Positions 1 through 9,217 are shown, numbered from the stretch's first letter. The stretch is 64,000 bases of DNA from Arenibacter algicola (GCF_018860365.1 NZ_JAHKPO010000024.1:1-64000); one strand, 5' to 3'. Numbers and translations: made by a program. The notes: generated by a model from the sequence alone, not told the origin.

Positions 1-1052
1 TGGCATTTGGCACATTCCAAGGTAAGGCCCAAAATTCCCTTCCCCAAGGTGTTGGTACGGTCTACCACATAATAGGACTGGTACTCCTCCTGAATTACAC
101 CGCCCTCCTGTGTTATGGGATGGTTCCTGTTGAACCCGGTGGCAAGGATCTGCTCCTTGGTGGCATTGGGCATGAGGTCGCCCGCCAATTGTACGCTCAG
201 GAACCCATCATAGGGCATGTTGTTGTTAAAGGCATGGATCACCCAATCGCGCCAGGGCCACATGCTCCTATAGCTATCGTCCTGATAGCCGTGGGAATCC
301 GCATACCTGGCCACATCCAACCAGACCTGCGTCATGCGCTCCCCATAGCTCGGGGAGGCCAAAAACTCGTCTATGGCCTGTTCCAAAATGTTGTCCGAGG
401 TATTGTTGAGATATCTTTTCACCTGATCGGCATTGGGGGGAAGGCCCGTAAGGTCCAGCCCCATTCTCCTTATAAGCGTATGCTTCTCCGCTTTTTCGGA
501 CGGGACCAGAGCGTTCTCCTCCAGTTTTTCCATGATAAAGGCATCGATCTCATTTTGTGCCCAATCCGTCCGTTCCGTTGTTGGCAGCTCCGCCTTCTTG
601 GGCGGGATAAAGGCCCAGTGCTTATCGAACTTGGCTCCCTGTTCTATCCATTTTTTCAATAGTTTCTTTTCATAGGAGTTCAGTGCCAATTGCGAATCCG
701 GTGGGGGCATCAACTGTTTTGGGTCATCCGAGACCACATGTTGGTACAGGAGACTATTGGCGGGCTTGCCCGCTACAATGGCATATTTCCCGGGATTCTC
801 CGGCAGTTCCGACAAGGCCTCCTTCTCCAGGTCCAGGCGCAGACCGGCCTTTCGCTTGTTGGCATCCGGTCCATGACAGGTATAACAGTTGTCCGAAAGT
901 ATGGGCTTTATATGAAAATTATAATCCACCACCTCGGGCAGCTTCTGATCGGCATACCCGTCACCGGAGGATTTGAAAAGCCCCGACTTGAATGCGAAAA
1001 GCAGGGCCACCAAGGCCGATAAAATTATTCCTATGCCTATTTTTTGTTTCAT
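1..1052 (-). CDS. PSCyt1/DUF1549 heme-motif protein (PSD1 family), 3' end cut by window edge
   Basis: The minus-strand frame is open from an ATG at 1052 to the left edge, giving about 350 residues of a protein that should be much longer. It starts with a hydrophobic segment (residues 5-20) and has a CYTCH heme-binding motif at about 56-60, a Met-Pro-Pro-Pro segment typical of planctomycete-type cytochrome C domains (PSCyt1), and then a DUF1549-like region. The edge cuts the protein at a second Cys-Ala-Lys-Cys heme motif. It is a paralogue of the protein at 4238-7462. GC content is visibly higher (about 47-65 percent in sampled 60-base lines) than in the neighbours. The family is found next to DUF1501 proteins and is thought to be extracytoplasmic; its biochemical role is not established. 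A partner DUF1501 gene is expected beyond the left edge. Confidence 0.9.
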   Translation of the reverse strand, partial: MKQKIGIGIILSALVALLFAFKSGLFKSSGDGYADQKLPEVVDYNFHIKPILSDNCYTCHGPDANKRKAGLRLDLEKEALSELPENPGKYAIVAGKPANSLLYQHVVSDDPKQLMPPPDSQLALNSYEKKLLKKWIEQGAKFDKHWAFIPPKKAELPTTERTDWAQNEIDAFIMEKLEENALVPSEKAEKHTLIRRMGLDLTGLPPNADQVKRYLNNTSDNILEQAIDEFLASPSYGERMTQVWLDVARYADSHGYQDDSYRSMWPWRDWVIHAFNNNMPYDGFLSVQLAGDLMPNATKEQILATGFNRNHPITQEGGVIQEEYQSYYVVDRTNTLGKGILGLTLECAKC

Positions 1053-1253
1053 TAGGGAACTATATTTTCATCTATTTAGATTTCGCTTGGAAAGGGCTGA
1101 AAAACCCGATATCCTCCAAGGGAAGGAAGCAACAGTATATTCCTGTTATCACATCATCATCAACTCGTCCGTACTTAAATTTTTACAATTAATTCCGCCG
1201 AAAATCAAATTTTAAGAATATTGCACTCTTTACTCCCCGGCTATCACTAATTT
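1053..1253. other. 201-base gap between two minus-strand heme-protein genes
   Basis: The gap lies upstream of the edge-cut PSD1 gene. It contains TTTAAG followed two bases later by TATTGCAC (1211-1226), which also occurs with slightly different spacing upstream of the other PSD1 gene. I see no clear TAnnTTTG promoter and no strong terminator. It could hold a second promoter for the downstream gene. Confidence 0.4.
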
Positions 1254-2648
1254 TTACATTCCCATTATTATGGCGGGACGATTTTCTTTTTCGGCAAAAC
1301 TTGTAACCTCAGCTTCGGTTATTGCTGTACCCCAAGCGTATACGCGTTTCAATCCCTTCATTTTTATAAAGTTTTCAAAACTTGATGCAGTAATTTTGGT
1401 TTGATATAAATTAAGGCCTGTTATACTTTGAATCCCTGTAATTTCAGCTATACCCACGTCTGTGATCGGATTTTTTTCCAGCTCTACTTTTTGAAGGTTT
1501 ACGAATTGACCGATGGTTTTTAAATGCCTGTCCCGCACATCATTGTCCTTAAGGGAAAGCCATATAATATTGTCCTTCATTGGAAGTAGCTTTTCCAGCT
1601 TTCCATCCAATTCCTCACCGTTCTTGGAACTAATAAAATGAGGGGGCAAAACAACCTCATACAAACCAGATTCAAATATTAATTCCCGAACTTTAAACCC
1701 TGCATCCGCAATATCCTTCAGTATTTCCTCATTCACTTGAACAGCTTTAGGCAAAGGAATTCCACTTTTACCGGTCACATCTTCCAAGCCTAACATGTTA
1801 GAGGCAATACTTGTTATTTCCTCAGGAGTTTCCAATTCCCCCATTTTTACCCTAAAATCCGCATTTGCCTTTTCTATCCAAAAAGTCAAAATTGATTTCT
1901 CCTCATCAGTAAGGGGAGTTTTACCTTCAGGAGGCATATAATCCTCATGGTGGGGATCCAGCATGGTACGTCTAATCATCTCGGACTTGGCGACATTTCC
2001 AGCTATAAAGGCCTCACCATTTTTACCTCCTTTTTTAATATCAATACTGTCCTGAAAAGAGAGTCCGCCCTTTTTCTTGTTGGAATTATGGCAACTAGCA
2101 CACTTGGCATCCAGAATAGGATTTACCAAATAGTCATAGACCGCGGCATCCTCCAATTTGTCAATTGGGGGTAGCACTACTTTTTCCTTTCTACCAAATG
2201 GCGCATATTTTACCAAATAATCGCTTCCGTGAGTTAAATTACCTCCGTAATGCCCTGTAATACTCACCAAAACCACCACAAGGGTCAGACTGGCCATATT
2301 GGGTTTCAAACCCTTTAATTTTGTTATATTAAGCTTGCCCGAACGTATGGACCATGCGAAAAATACAACTAAAGTAGTTGCAATTCCAAACCAAAAATGG
2401 GTATCCAACATACTCTCGTCATAGTCCCCGCTCAAAGAAAGCATATACCCAAGAACACAGGCAACCGCGGCGCTTAGGGCCCCACCTAACAAAGCAAATT
2501 CAATAGCCAAGGAGGTCCCGGAATCTCTTTTCCAACGCCCATATAGTTCTAAAATAAAAGCAAAAATTAAGAACCCAATTGGCAAATGCACCACTAGTGG
2601 GTGAAATCGACCTAAGAACAATATAAAATCTGGCACACTACTTTCCAT
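1254..2648 (-). CDS. Membrane-anchored c-type cytochrome with C-terminal leucine-rich repeats
   Basis: 464 residues. The N-terminus has a DUF2231-like membrane domain: about four hydrophobic helices up to residue 135, starting with a His-Pro-Leu-Val-Val-His-Leu-Pro motif. A planctomycete-type cytochrome C domain follows, with CASCH near residue 183 and a Met-Pro-Pro-Glu segment as a likely axial Met region. The last 150 or so residues read as leucine-rich-repeat-like units. The domain order suggests a membrane electron-transfer subunit with the heme outside the cytoplasm. It is transcribed after the DUF1501 gene (43-base gap), so it probably belongs to the same operon. Substrate and electron partner are unknown; domain calls are from motifs only. 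Confidence 0.85.
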   Translation of the reverse strand: MESSVPDFILFLGRFHPLVVHLPIGFLIFAFILELYGRWKRDSGTSLAIEFALLGGALSAAVACVLGYMLSLSGDYDESMLDTHFWFGIATTLVVFFAWSIRSGKLNITKLKGLKPNMASLTLVVVLVSITGHYGGNLTHGSDYLVKYAPFGRKEKVVLPPIDKLEDAAVYDYLVNPILDAKCASCHNSNKKKGGLSFQDSIDIKKGGKNGEAFIAGNVAKSEMIRRTMLDPHHEDYMPPEGKTPLTDEEKSILTFWIEKANADFRVKMGELETPEEITSIASNMLGLEDVTGKSGIPLPKAVQVNEEILKDIADAGFKVRELIFESGLYEVVLPPHFISSKNGEELDGKLEKLLPMKDNIIWLSLKDNDVRDRHLKTIGQFVNLQKVELEKNPITDVGIAEITGIQSITGLNLYQTKITASSFENFIKMKGLKRVYAWGTAITEAEVTSFAEKENRPAIIMGM

Positions 2649-2691
2649 TCCTAACTTTTAAAACTGCTGGTAACATATTTTTCTTTTTGCA

Positions 2692-4203
2692 TTAGATAAG
2701 AATATCCTTTACAACATCGCCATGCACATCGGTAAGTCTGTACCTTCGGCCTTGATGTTTAAAGGTCAATCGTTCATGGTCAATACCAAATAGATGCAAT
2801 AAGGTAGCCTGAAAATCGTGGGTATGTACTGGATCTTTGATAATATTATAACCAAAGTCATCGGTTTCACCATAGGTAAATCCAGGTTTTACCCCTGCCC
2901 CTGCCATGAACATGGTAAAGGCCTTGGGATGGTGGTCACGACCGTAGTTCGTTTCAGTGAGCTGACCTTGGGAATAAACTGTTCGTCCAAACTCTCCGCC
3001 CCACACCACCAAGGTATCTTCCAGCATGCCACGTTGTTTTAAATCCTTTATCAATGCTGCGGTTCCCTGATCTGTATTTTTACTTTGATATTTTACTCCC
3101 CCAGGGCAATTGCCATGTTGATCCCAACCTTGATGATACAATTGAACAAATTTCACATCCTTTTCCAATAATTTACGGGCCATCAAACAATTTGCCGCAT
3201 AAGTTCCGGGATTTCGACTATCTGGACCATACATATCAAAAATATAGTCGGGCTCGTCCGAAGTATCCGTCACATCAGGAACAGAAGTCTGCATTCTGTA
3301 GGCCATTTCATATTGCGCTATCCTCGCATTAATTTCCGGATCGCCAAAGGCATCATATGCCATTCCATTCAATTTTTTCAAATAATCCAGCATTTGTCTG
3401 CGGTCATTGCCGTCATAGTTCTCAGGGTCCCCTAAATAGAGTACAGGATCCTTTCCTGATCGGAATTGCACCCCCTGATGTTCTGTAGGCAAAAAACCAT
3501 TGCCCCATAAACGGGAGTACAAGGGTTGCCCTGAACCATTTTTGGAGACCAAGGAAATAAAAGTGGGTAAATTATCGTTGTCCGACCCCAATCCGTAACT
3601 GATCCAGGAACCTATAGATGGTCTCCCCGGTTGTTGACTCCCGGTTTGAAAAAAGGTTATGGCCGGATCATGGTTAATGGCATCGGTATGCATGCCCTTA
3701 ATAAAACAAAGATCATCCACTACCTCGGACAAATAGGGCATGGCATCACTGACCCAAGCCCTGGATTCCCCATACTGCTTAAAATTTAAAGTGGATGCGG
3801 CAATAGGAAAAGCAGTTTGGTCGGCGCTCATCCCCGTTAGGCGCTGTCCAGCCCTTATGGAATCGGGCAAATCCTGACCAAACATATCCTTAAGTTTGGG
3901 CTTATAATCGAACAGATCCAATTGTGAAGGACCACCACTTTGAAAAAGGTACACAATACGTTTTGCCTTGGGCAAATGATGTGGCAATCCCAATTTATTT
4001 TTAGCGAAGGAATTTAAAGAATCAATGGAGCCAGCTACAGGATTAACAGCACCCCAAAGTTTTTCCGACTGCAATAATGAACCAAGGGCCATAGCCCCAA
4101 TGCCCAAAGAGGTCTTTTTAAAGAACTCCCTTCTATCCCATTGTTTTTCTATACTCTGAAGATCCCGATTGTTAGATCTTAATTTATCATGATGATCGCA
4201 CAT
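2692..4203 (-). CDS. DUF1501 family protein with Tat signal
   Basis: 503 residues from the ATG at 4203. An in-frame ATG at 4266 would overlap the upstream gene by 29 bases, so the internal start, which leaves a 34-base gap and is preceded by AGGAGG, is preferred. The N-terminus carries a twin-arginine-like motif (Asp-Arg-Arg-Glu-Phe-Phe-Lys-Lys) before a hydrophobic stretch, which predicts folded export. The rest matches DUF1501, a family related to the alkaline-phosphatase/sulfatase superfamily, with Gly-Gly-Pro-Ser-Gln-Leu-Asp near the start of the domain and Trp-Asp-Gln-His later. It sits directly after the PSD1 gene, the usual pairing in Planctomycetes. Its reaction is not established; a role on extracellular polymers is inference. 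Confidence 0.88.
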   Translation of the reverse strand: MCDHHDKLRSNNRDLQSIEKQWDRREFFKKTSLGIGAMALGSLLQSEKLWGAVNPVAGSIDSLNSFAKNKLGLPHHLPKAKRIVYLFQSGGPSQLDLFDYKPKLKDMFGQDLPDSIRAGQRLTGMSADQTAFPIAASTLNFKQYGESRAWVSDAMPYLSEVVDDLCFIKGMHTDAINHDPAITFFQTGSQQPGRPSIGSWISYGLGSDNDNLPTFISLVSKNGSGQPLYSRLWGNGFLPTEHQGVQFRSGKDPVLYLGDPENYDGNDRRQMLDYLKKLNGMAYDAFGDPEINARIAQYEMAYRMQTSVPDVTDTSDEPDYIFDMYGPDSRNPGTYAANCLMARKLLEKDVKFVQLYHQGWDQHGNCPGGVKYQSKNTDQGTAALIKDLKQRGMLEDTLVVWGGEFGRTVYSQGQLTETNYGRDHHPKAFTMFMAGAGVKPGFTYGETDDFGYNIIKDPVHTHDFQATLLHLFGIDHERLTFKHQGRRYRLTDVHGDVVKDILI

Positions 4204-4237
4204 AACCTCCTGTTTAATTCTGCTTTTCTTTATTCTA

Positions 4238-7200
4238 TTATCTTTTGGTAATACAGGCGTCCGCATTCATAATGGTGTTGGCCACCACCGCATTGGCGGC
4301 TACCAAAGCCTTATCGTCACCATTTTCCAATTTAAATTCACCCGTATTCAGCCATCCTTTTGTTCTTTCCAAATTGGTCGCGAATTTTTGGTATTCATTC
4401 TCCTGAAGTTCCACCAGCAATTGCAGCTCATCCTCTTTAATTTTTCTTCCAGTAAGCTGTCTAAAGACATTGGAAATGGCCAACTTTAAGTCTGCTGAAT
4501 CGCTCATACGCTTGCCCAAAACTCTTGATGCTTCAATATAAGTGGGATCATTGAGCAATACCAAGGCCTGAAGCGGGGTATTGGTTTCCTGTCGTTGAAT
4601 GGTACAAACATCTCGAGCCGGGGCATCAAAGGTAGCCAAGGTAGGATGTGGCACGGAACGTTTCCAGATGGTGTACATACTTCTTCGGTACAGTTTATCC
4701 CCGGTATCCTGCCTATAGGTAGCGTTGTTCACCCTCCATAGACCTTCAGGTTGGTAAGGACTAACACTTTCCCCACCAATGGTTTTGTTGAGCAATCCAG
4801 AACTGGCCAAGGCATTATCGCGCAACATTTCTCCGGATAGCCTCTTGGAAGGTCCTCTTGCCAAAAGCCTATTGTCGCTATCCATTTCCATCAATTCCTT
4901 ACTTACCATTGAAGATTGCTGATAGGTGTGGGACATCACTATCAATTTCTGAAATGCCTTAACATCCCATCCCGAGTCCCTAAATTCCAGGGCCAACCAA
5001 TCCAATAATTTAGGGTGACTTGGCATTTCTCCCTGATTTCCAAAGTCCTCCGAAGTCTTTACCAGGCCAAACCCAAAATAGTGTTGCCAGAACCTGTTCA
5101 CCGCCACTCTGGCCGTAAGGGGATGGTCTTCATGAAACAACCATTTGGCAAATCCCAATCGGTTCTTTGGGTAGTCTTCAGGCATGGGCAATATAGCTTT
5201 AGGAGTATTGGGAAACACTTCTTCCCCCCTGGCGTTATACACTCCCCGATCCAATATGTAGGACTGCACCGGTTCCGGGGTCTCCTCCATGACCATTACT
5301 TCTTTTACCTTTTCCACACTATCCACATAGCTCTTACGCAATTCCGCCAATTTATGTTGCTGTATTTTGGTGGCTTGGGAAACCGACTTCAAATAGTGTT
5401 CCTGCAATATTTTTTTATCCCCCGACCCAAGACTAACGACCTCTTTTTTTAGTAATTCACTTAATTGAGGATCGCTTGCAAGTTGCATTACCTCCACGGC
5501 CGACAAATCCCTTTCATACACCCTTATCTCATCTACCACAGCTCCTTTTATTCCTTTACCCCTTAATCTTGCCCCCAATTGCAAGCCGGGTTCATTATTG
5601 TTTCTAAAAAGAATGTCCTTGTACAGATTATCAGTTTTTACGGTGGTCTCCATCTCCTTACCATTAACAAACAACCTATATCCTTCAGCCTTGCTGGAGC
5701 CATCATAGGTAATGGCAAAATGCACCCATTGGTCCCGTGGAAACGTATTTTTGGCAATCTCTACAATGGCATTGTTGGGTGCTGTATGTGCCATCATAAG
5801 TTCCAATTTATTATCCACTATCTTCAGATGATACCCACGCCAATTGTACAAAATGGCGCCATCGCCCTTGTGGAAAATATTACCATTCTCGATATTCGCA
5901 GGTATATTTGCCCATAAACCTATACTGAAGGCATCATTTCTTCCAAAAACCCCTGTCTTTCTCAAATCCAGCCAAGTATCTCCATCGAACAGAACCCCTT
6001 TGCCCTGTTTTCCCTCGGAAAGATTTATTTTTTGCCCTTCCGTACCTTCCCGCTTCATGGTTCCCCTATGCTTTGGATCGATGACATTTTGCAAACTTTG
6101 ATCGTTTAGATTGAAGTAGGCCGTTAATCCGTTTGAAGGAACTTTCATCCCAATGGATTTGTATTGCTTTTGCGACAGCCACTTATCAAAATTGACAGCC
6201 ACTTCCTCCTGTTCCATTTTTTCGATTTCCCCTTCTTTTTCTTGAATTAAACTGTCCATATAGGTTAACACCTTTTCCTCCTCTTCCGTGGTCATCATTA
6301 AGGTAGGTACCGGGGTGGCATCATTCCATGAAATCTGTCCCGATTCGTTTACATTATTGAAAAAACTGGTGAGTTCATAAAAATCCTTGTGTGATATGGG
6401 ATCATATTTATGATCATGACATCTGGCACAGGCCACAGTAAGCCCCATAAACGCTTGTCCAGCTGTACTTGCACGGTCTACCGCATATTCCACCAGAAAC
6501 TCTTCACTTACTATACCCCCTTCCATATTCTGTGGATGAACACGGTTGAAAGCTGTGGCCAAAATAGTTTCCCGAGTAGGTTTTTCAATAAGGTCACCTG
6601 CCATTTGCCAAGTTATAAACTGCTCATAGGACATATTTTTATTGAAAGCATCTATTACCCAATCACGCCAAGGGGACATATCTCGATATCTATCAACACT
6701 ATATCCATGAGTATCTGCAAAACGGGCCAAGTCCATCCAATCCAAGGCCATTTGCTCGCCGTAGTGGGGGGAGTCCAATAATTTATCCACTTCTTTTTCG
6801 TAGGCTTCGGGAGAAGGATCCTTCATAAAAGCATCCATATCCTCCAAAGTTGGTGGCAATCCGGTTAAATCCAGGTACAGCCTTCTCAGCAATAATTCTT
6901 TATCCGCTTTTGCAGAGAACTGCAAATTCTCCTGCTCCAACCGTGCCAATACAAAATTATCGATAGGGTTTTGTACCTGTCCAGCCTTATCCATAACTTC
7001 TGGCACAGTGTATTCCTTGGGCTTTATAAATGCCCAATGATCTTTATATTCGGCACCTTGTTCTATCCATTTTATCATGACCGCCTTCTCATGGTCGGAC
7101 AAACTAAGGTGGGAATCCGGTTCCGGCATTACATAGTTGGGGTCTTCCGATATAATTCTATGGAACACCTCACTTTTCTTTAAATTTCCTGGCTTTAAGG

Positions 7201-7462
7201 CAAACTTTCCCGGGGATTCCTTTAGTTCCCTATAGGCGGCTTCGGGGGTGTGCAATTGAAGGTCGGCCTTTATTTTTGCCTTATCCGGGCCATGGCATAT
7301 AAAGCATTTATCAGAAAGAATGGGCTTAACATGCAGATTGAAATCCACTTTCTTAGGTAATTTATCATATTCAAGAGATACCAATTCAGGTATTTCCGGA
7401 CCGCCACAGGAAAAAAATAATAAAACCCAGATATAAACTAAAAGCTTCTTAATAATTGCCAT
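4238..7462 (-). CDS. PSCyt1-DUF1549-LamG-DUF1553 lipoprotein (PSD1 family)
   Basis: 1074 residues. A lipoprotein signal (hydrophobic stretch ending Phe-Phe-Ser-Cys at residue 19) precedes a cytochrome-like domain with CFICHG at 53-58. The DUF1549 domain (about 160-370) ends with a second heme motif, CARCH, near 347. A LamG/concanavalin-like domain lies at roughly 440-630, and DUF1553 fills about 760-1030. The LamG insert suggests that the protein binds a carbohydrate or another extracellular polymer. It is the first gene of the minus-strand cluster, downstream of a TATCTTTG promoter element and opposite an AraC-type regulator. In the family this architecture is paired with DUF1501. The enzymatic reaction is unknown. 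Confidence 0.92.
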   Translation of the reverse strand: MAIIKKLLVYIWVLLFFSCGGPEIPELVSLEYDKLPKKVDFNLHVKPILSDKCFICHGPDKAKIKADLQLHTPEAAYRELKESPGKFALKPGNLKKSEVFHRIISEDPNYVMPEPDSHLSLSDHEKAVMIKWIEQGAEYKDHWAFIKPKEYTVPEVMDKAGQVQNPIDNFVLARLEQENLQFSAKADKELLLRRLYLDLTGLPPTLEDMDAFMKDPSPEAYEKEVDKLLDSPHYGEQMALDWMDLARFADTHGYSVDRYRDMSPWRDWVIDAFNKNMSYEQFITWQMAGDLIEKPTRETILATAFNRVHPQNMEGGIVSEEFLVEYAVDRASTAGQAFMGLTVACARCHDHKYDPISHKDFYELTSFFNNVNESGQISWNDATPVPTLMMTTEEEEKVLTYMDSLIQEKEGEIEKMEQEEVAVNFDKWLSQKQYKSIGMKVPSNGLTAYFNLNDQSLQNVIDPKHRGTMKREGTEGQKINLSEGKQGKGVLFDGDTWLDLRKTGVFGRNDAFSIGLWANIPANIENGNIFHKGDGAILYNWRGYHLKIVDNKLELMMAHTAPNNAIVEIAKNTFPRDQWVHFAITYDGSSKAEGYRLFVNGKEMETTVKTDNLYKDILFRNNNEPGLQLGARLRGKGIKGAVVDEIRVYERDLSAVEVMQLASDPQLSELLKKEVVSLGSGDKKILQEHYLKSVSQATKIQQHKLAELRKSYVDSVEKVKEVMVMEETPEPVQSYILDRGVYNARGEEVFPNTPKAILPMPEDYPKNRLGFAKWLFHEDHPLTARVAVNRFWQHYFGFGLVKTSEDFGNQGEMPSHPKLLDWLALEFRDSGWDVKAFQKLIVMSHTYQQSSMVSKELMEMDSDNRLLARGPSKRLSGEMLRDNALASSGLLNKTIGGESVSPYQPEGLWRVNNATYRQDTGDKLYRRSMYTIWKRSVPHPTLATFDAPARDVCTIQRQETNTPLQALVLLNDPTYIEASRVLGKRMSDSADLKLAISNVFRQLTGRKIKEDELQLLVELQENEYQKFATNLERTKGWLNTGEFKLENGDDKALVAANAVVANTIMNADACITKR

Positions 7463-7489
7463 ACTCGACCTATCTATTTGCTACCTTTT

Positions 7490-7497
7490 CAAAGATA
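7490..7497 (-). promoter_or_regulatory. Likely -7 promoter element for the PSD1/DUF1501 operon
   Basis: Minus-strand TATCTTTG fits the Bacteroidota -7 consensus TAnnTTTG and lies 28 bases upstream of the PSD1 start codon. A TTTG that could serve as the -33 element lies 26 bases further upstream, slightly beyond the usual spacing. Confidence 0.55.
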
Positions 7498-7500
7498 AAA

Positions 7501-7554
7501 TTTAAGGATTCATAATACAGGTCCAAATCAGTTTAAGTATTGCACATTTCCGAC
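7501..7554. promoter_or_regulatory. Possible AraC-type operator in the divergent gap
   Basis: TTTAAG occurs at 7501 and again at 7532, a 31-base period (about three helical turns). The second copy continues into TATTGCAC (7538-7545). The same two words occur at 1211-1226 before the other PSD1 gene. The position between a divergent AraC regulator and its probable target makes an operator plausible, but the words are short and AT-rich. Confidence 0.3.
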
Positions 7555-7676
7555 ATTAACACCATGCCAAATCCTATTCCTCACTATAAAATTTATTAAA
7601 TTAGTAGTGAATTAATCGGTATTTGGATAAAAATATATTGATTACTACTGTTCTAAATCCGACAAAAAATTGAGCC

Positions 7677-8549
7677 ATGTCCAAAATTCTTCAATCCCTA
7701 AAATTAGCCCTATTGAATGTAGGTTACGCAAAACTCGGGCCCCTATGGGATTATGATGATGTTATTAGCCCATTTATTAGACTATATTACATCACCGAGG
7801 GAAGTGCCATGGTTTATCACAGCAATCAAGCCATTCAATTGAAACCTGGACACATATATATCATCCCCAGCTACACCTTTGGCAGATACAAATGTGATGA
7901 ATACCACGAACAATATTATATCAGTTGTTTGGAAGAGATAAAGAATGGTTATTCCATATTTAATTATAGCAGTTTTATTTATGAGTCAAAAGCCAATCCA
8001 ATGGACTTGTATTATTTTAAGCGCTTGTTGGAACTAAATCCAAATAGGCAGCTGGAAAATAACAACCCAAAAGTATATGACAACCGACCCACACTGATGG
8101 ATTTTGAAAAGAGGAACGAAGAATTAAGTCCTTCGGCCTATATGGAAACCCATGCCATTTTGGAGATATTGATATCCAGGTTCATAAAGGATACCAACTC
8201 CCAATTCACAAAGAGTAATGTAAAAAAGGAATTTGGTATGGTATTAAACTATATTCATGAAAATCTCCACGAAAATTTAAGCGTAAAACAGTTGGCCGAC
8301 TTCTGCCATCTAAACACAGATTATTTTTCTAGGGTCTTCAATGAAAATTTTGGCATGCGCCCCAATAAATACATTCAATCCAAACGAATTGAAAGGGCAC
8401 AGCTACTCCTACTTTCAACAAATAATTCCTTAAAGCAAATTGCAGAAAAAGTGGGATTGGAAAACCTATCTTATTTCAATAGGATCTTTAAAAGCCATAC
8501 CGGTAAAACCCCAGGAGTTTTCCGGGAGGAACAACTAGAAAACAAATAA
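7677..8549 (+). CDS. AraC family transcriptional regulator
   Basis: 290 residues. The N-terminal half looks like a cupin ligand-binding domain (residues about 30-90, with a His-Ser-Asn and Lys-Pro-Gly-His pattern). The C-terminal 100 residues are a typical AraC double helix-turn-helix, with the Leu-Ser-Val-Lys-Gln-Leu-Ala entry motif near 200 and the Asn-Leu-Ser-Tyr-Phe-Asn-Arg-Ile-Phe-Lys signature near 262-271. It is divergent from the PSD1/DUF1501 cluster with a 214-base shared gap, so it probably controls that cluster in response to a small molecule, perhaps a sugar. The ligand cannot be read from the sequence. Confidence 0.93.
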   Translation: MSKILQSLKLALLNVGYAKLGPLWDYDDVISPFIRLYYITEGSAMVYHSNQAIQLKPGHIYIIPSYTFGRYKCDEYHEQYYISCLEEIKNGYSIFNYSSFIYESKANPMDLYYFKRLLELNPNRQLENNNPKVYDNRPTLMDFEKRNEELSPSAYMETHAILEILISRFIKDTNSQFTKSNVKKEFGMVLNYIHENLHENLSVKQLADFCHLNTDYFSRVFNENFGMRPNKYIQSKRIERAQLLLLSTNNSLKQIAEKVGLENLSYFNRIFKSHTGKTPGVFREEQLENK

Positions 8550-8668
8550 CTGCCTCCCTAGACAAGATTCGTAAAAACAAAGACCTTTTGGATAGAAGAA
8601 TTTACCTTACATTAAGCATATAAGTTTAACCAAAACAATGGCATAGTTATCCCCGTTAACCAATAGGC

Positions 8669-9217
8669 TTACCCCTTCACAAAAACCAAATCGAAATCGA
8701 TGGTGACATTATCCCCCACTATTATTTGACCAAACATTGCAGTAGGAGGCTCCATATTATAATCCTGCAACTTTATTTCCTTGCTTCCCTTAAAAAGGTA
8801 TTTCCCACCCGCTTCTTGGAATTCCGACGTTATATCTACAGCTTTTTCAACACCTGCAATATTTAGCATCCCATGAATCTGAAAAGTATTTTCCGAATCG
8901 GTGGTTTTCTTGATTTCTTTAAATTTAAAGGATACTTCAGGGTGTTCTTCCATCTTCAGTGCCGCATGCATCTTTTTATCCATGGCCGCCCCACGCTCGC
9001 TTTTAATTTGGGCCACCTCAACCTGAAACACCAAATTCTTTACAGCACCGGCCTTCATTTTCATGGATCCCTTCATTGAATTGGCCGTCACAGTCCAATC
9101 ATGAATGGTAGACGAACCATTAATTTTGAGGACACTTTCTTTGAACAGGGTAAATGATTCTTGGGAATAACCAGCAACAACCAGGAACGACAATAGTATG
9201 AACAGTGTATTTTTCAT
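8669..9217 (-). CDS. YceI family periplasmic protein
   Basis: 182 residues with a cleavable signal peptide (hydrophobic core about 5-17, then Gly-Tyr-Ser-Gln). The mature part is a YceI-like lipocalin-fold domain, recognised by Ile-Asn-Gly-Ser-Ser-Thr-Ile-His-Asp-Trp near the N-terminus and the repeated beta-strand pattern. YceI proteins bind isoprenoid or other amphiphilic ligands in the periplasm. It follows the FGE-fold lipoprotein gene by 46 bases on the same strand and is likely cotranscribed. No promoter was found in the gap. The ligand is unknown. Confidence 0.9.
   Translation of the reverse strand: MKNTLFILLSFLVVAGYSQESFTLFKESVLKINGSSTIHDWTVTANSMKGSMKMKAGAVKNLVFQVEVAQIKSERGAAMDKKMHAALKMEEHPEVSFKFKEIKKTTDSENTFQIHGMLNIAGVEKAVDITSEFQEAGGKYLFKGSKEIKLQDYNMEPPTAMFGQIIVGDNVTIDFDLVFVKG

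Noticed and set aside
120-662. Plus-strand open frame of 180 codons
   Set aside because: It lies antisense to the PSD1 reading frame, which has heme motifs and domain matches; the translated product shows no recognisable family.
8636-8660. TGGCATAGTTATCCCC as a sigma-54 promoter
   Set aside because: The -12 half lacks TGC and no plus-strand gene follows.
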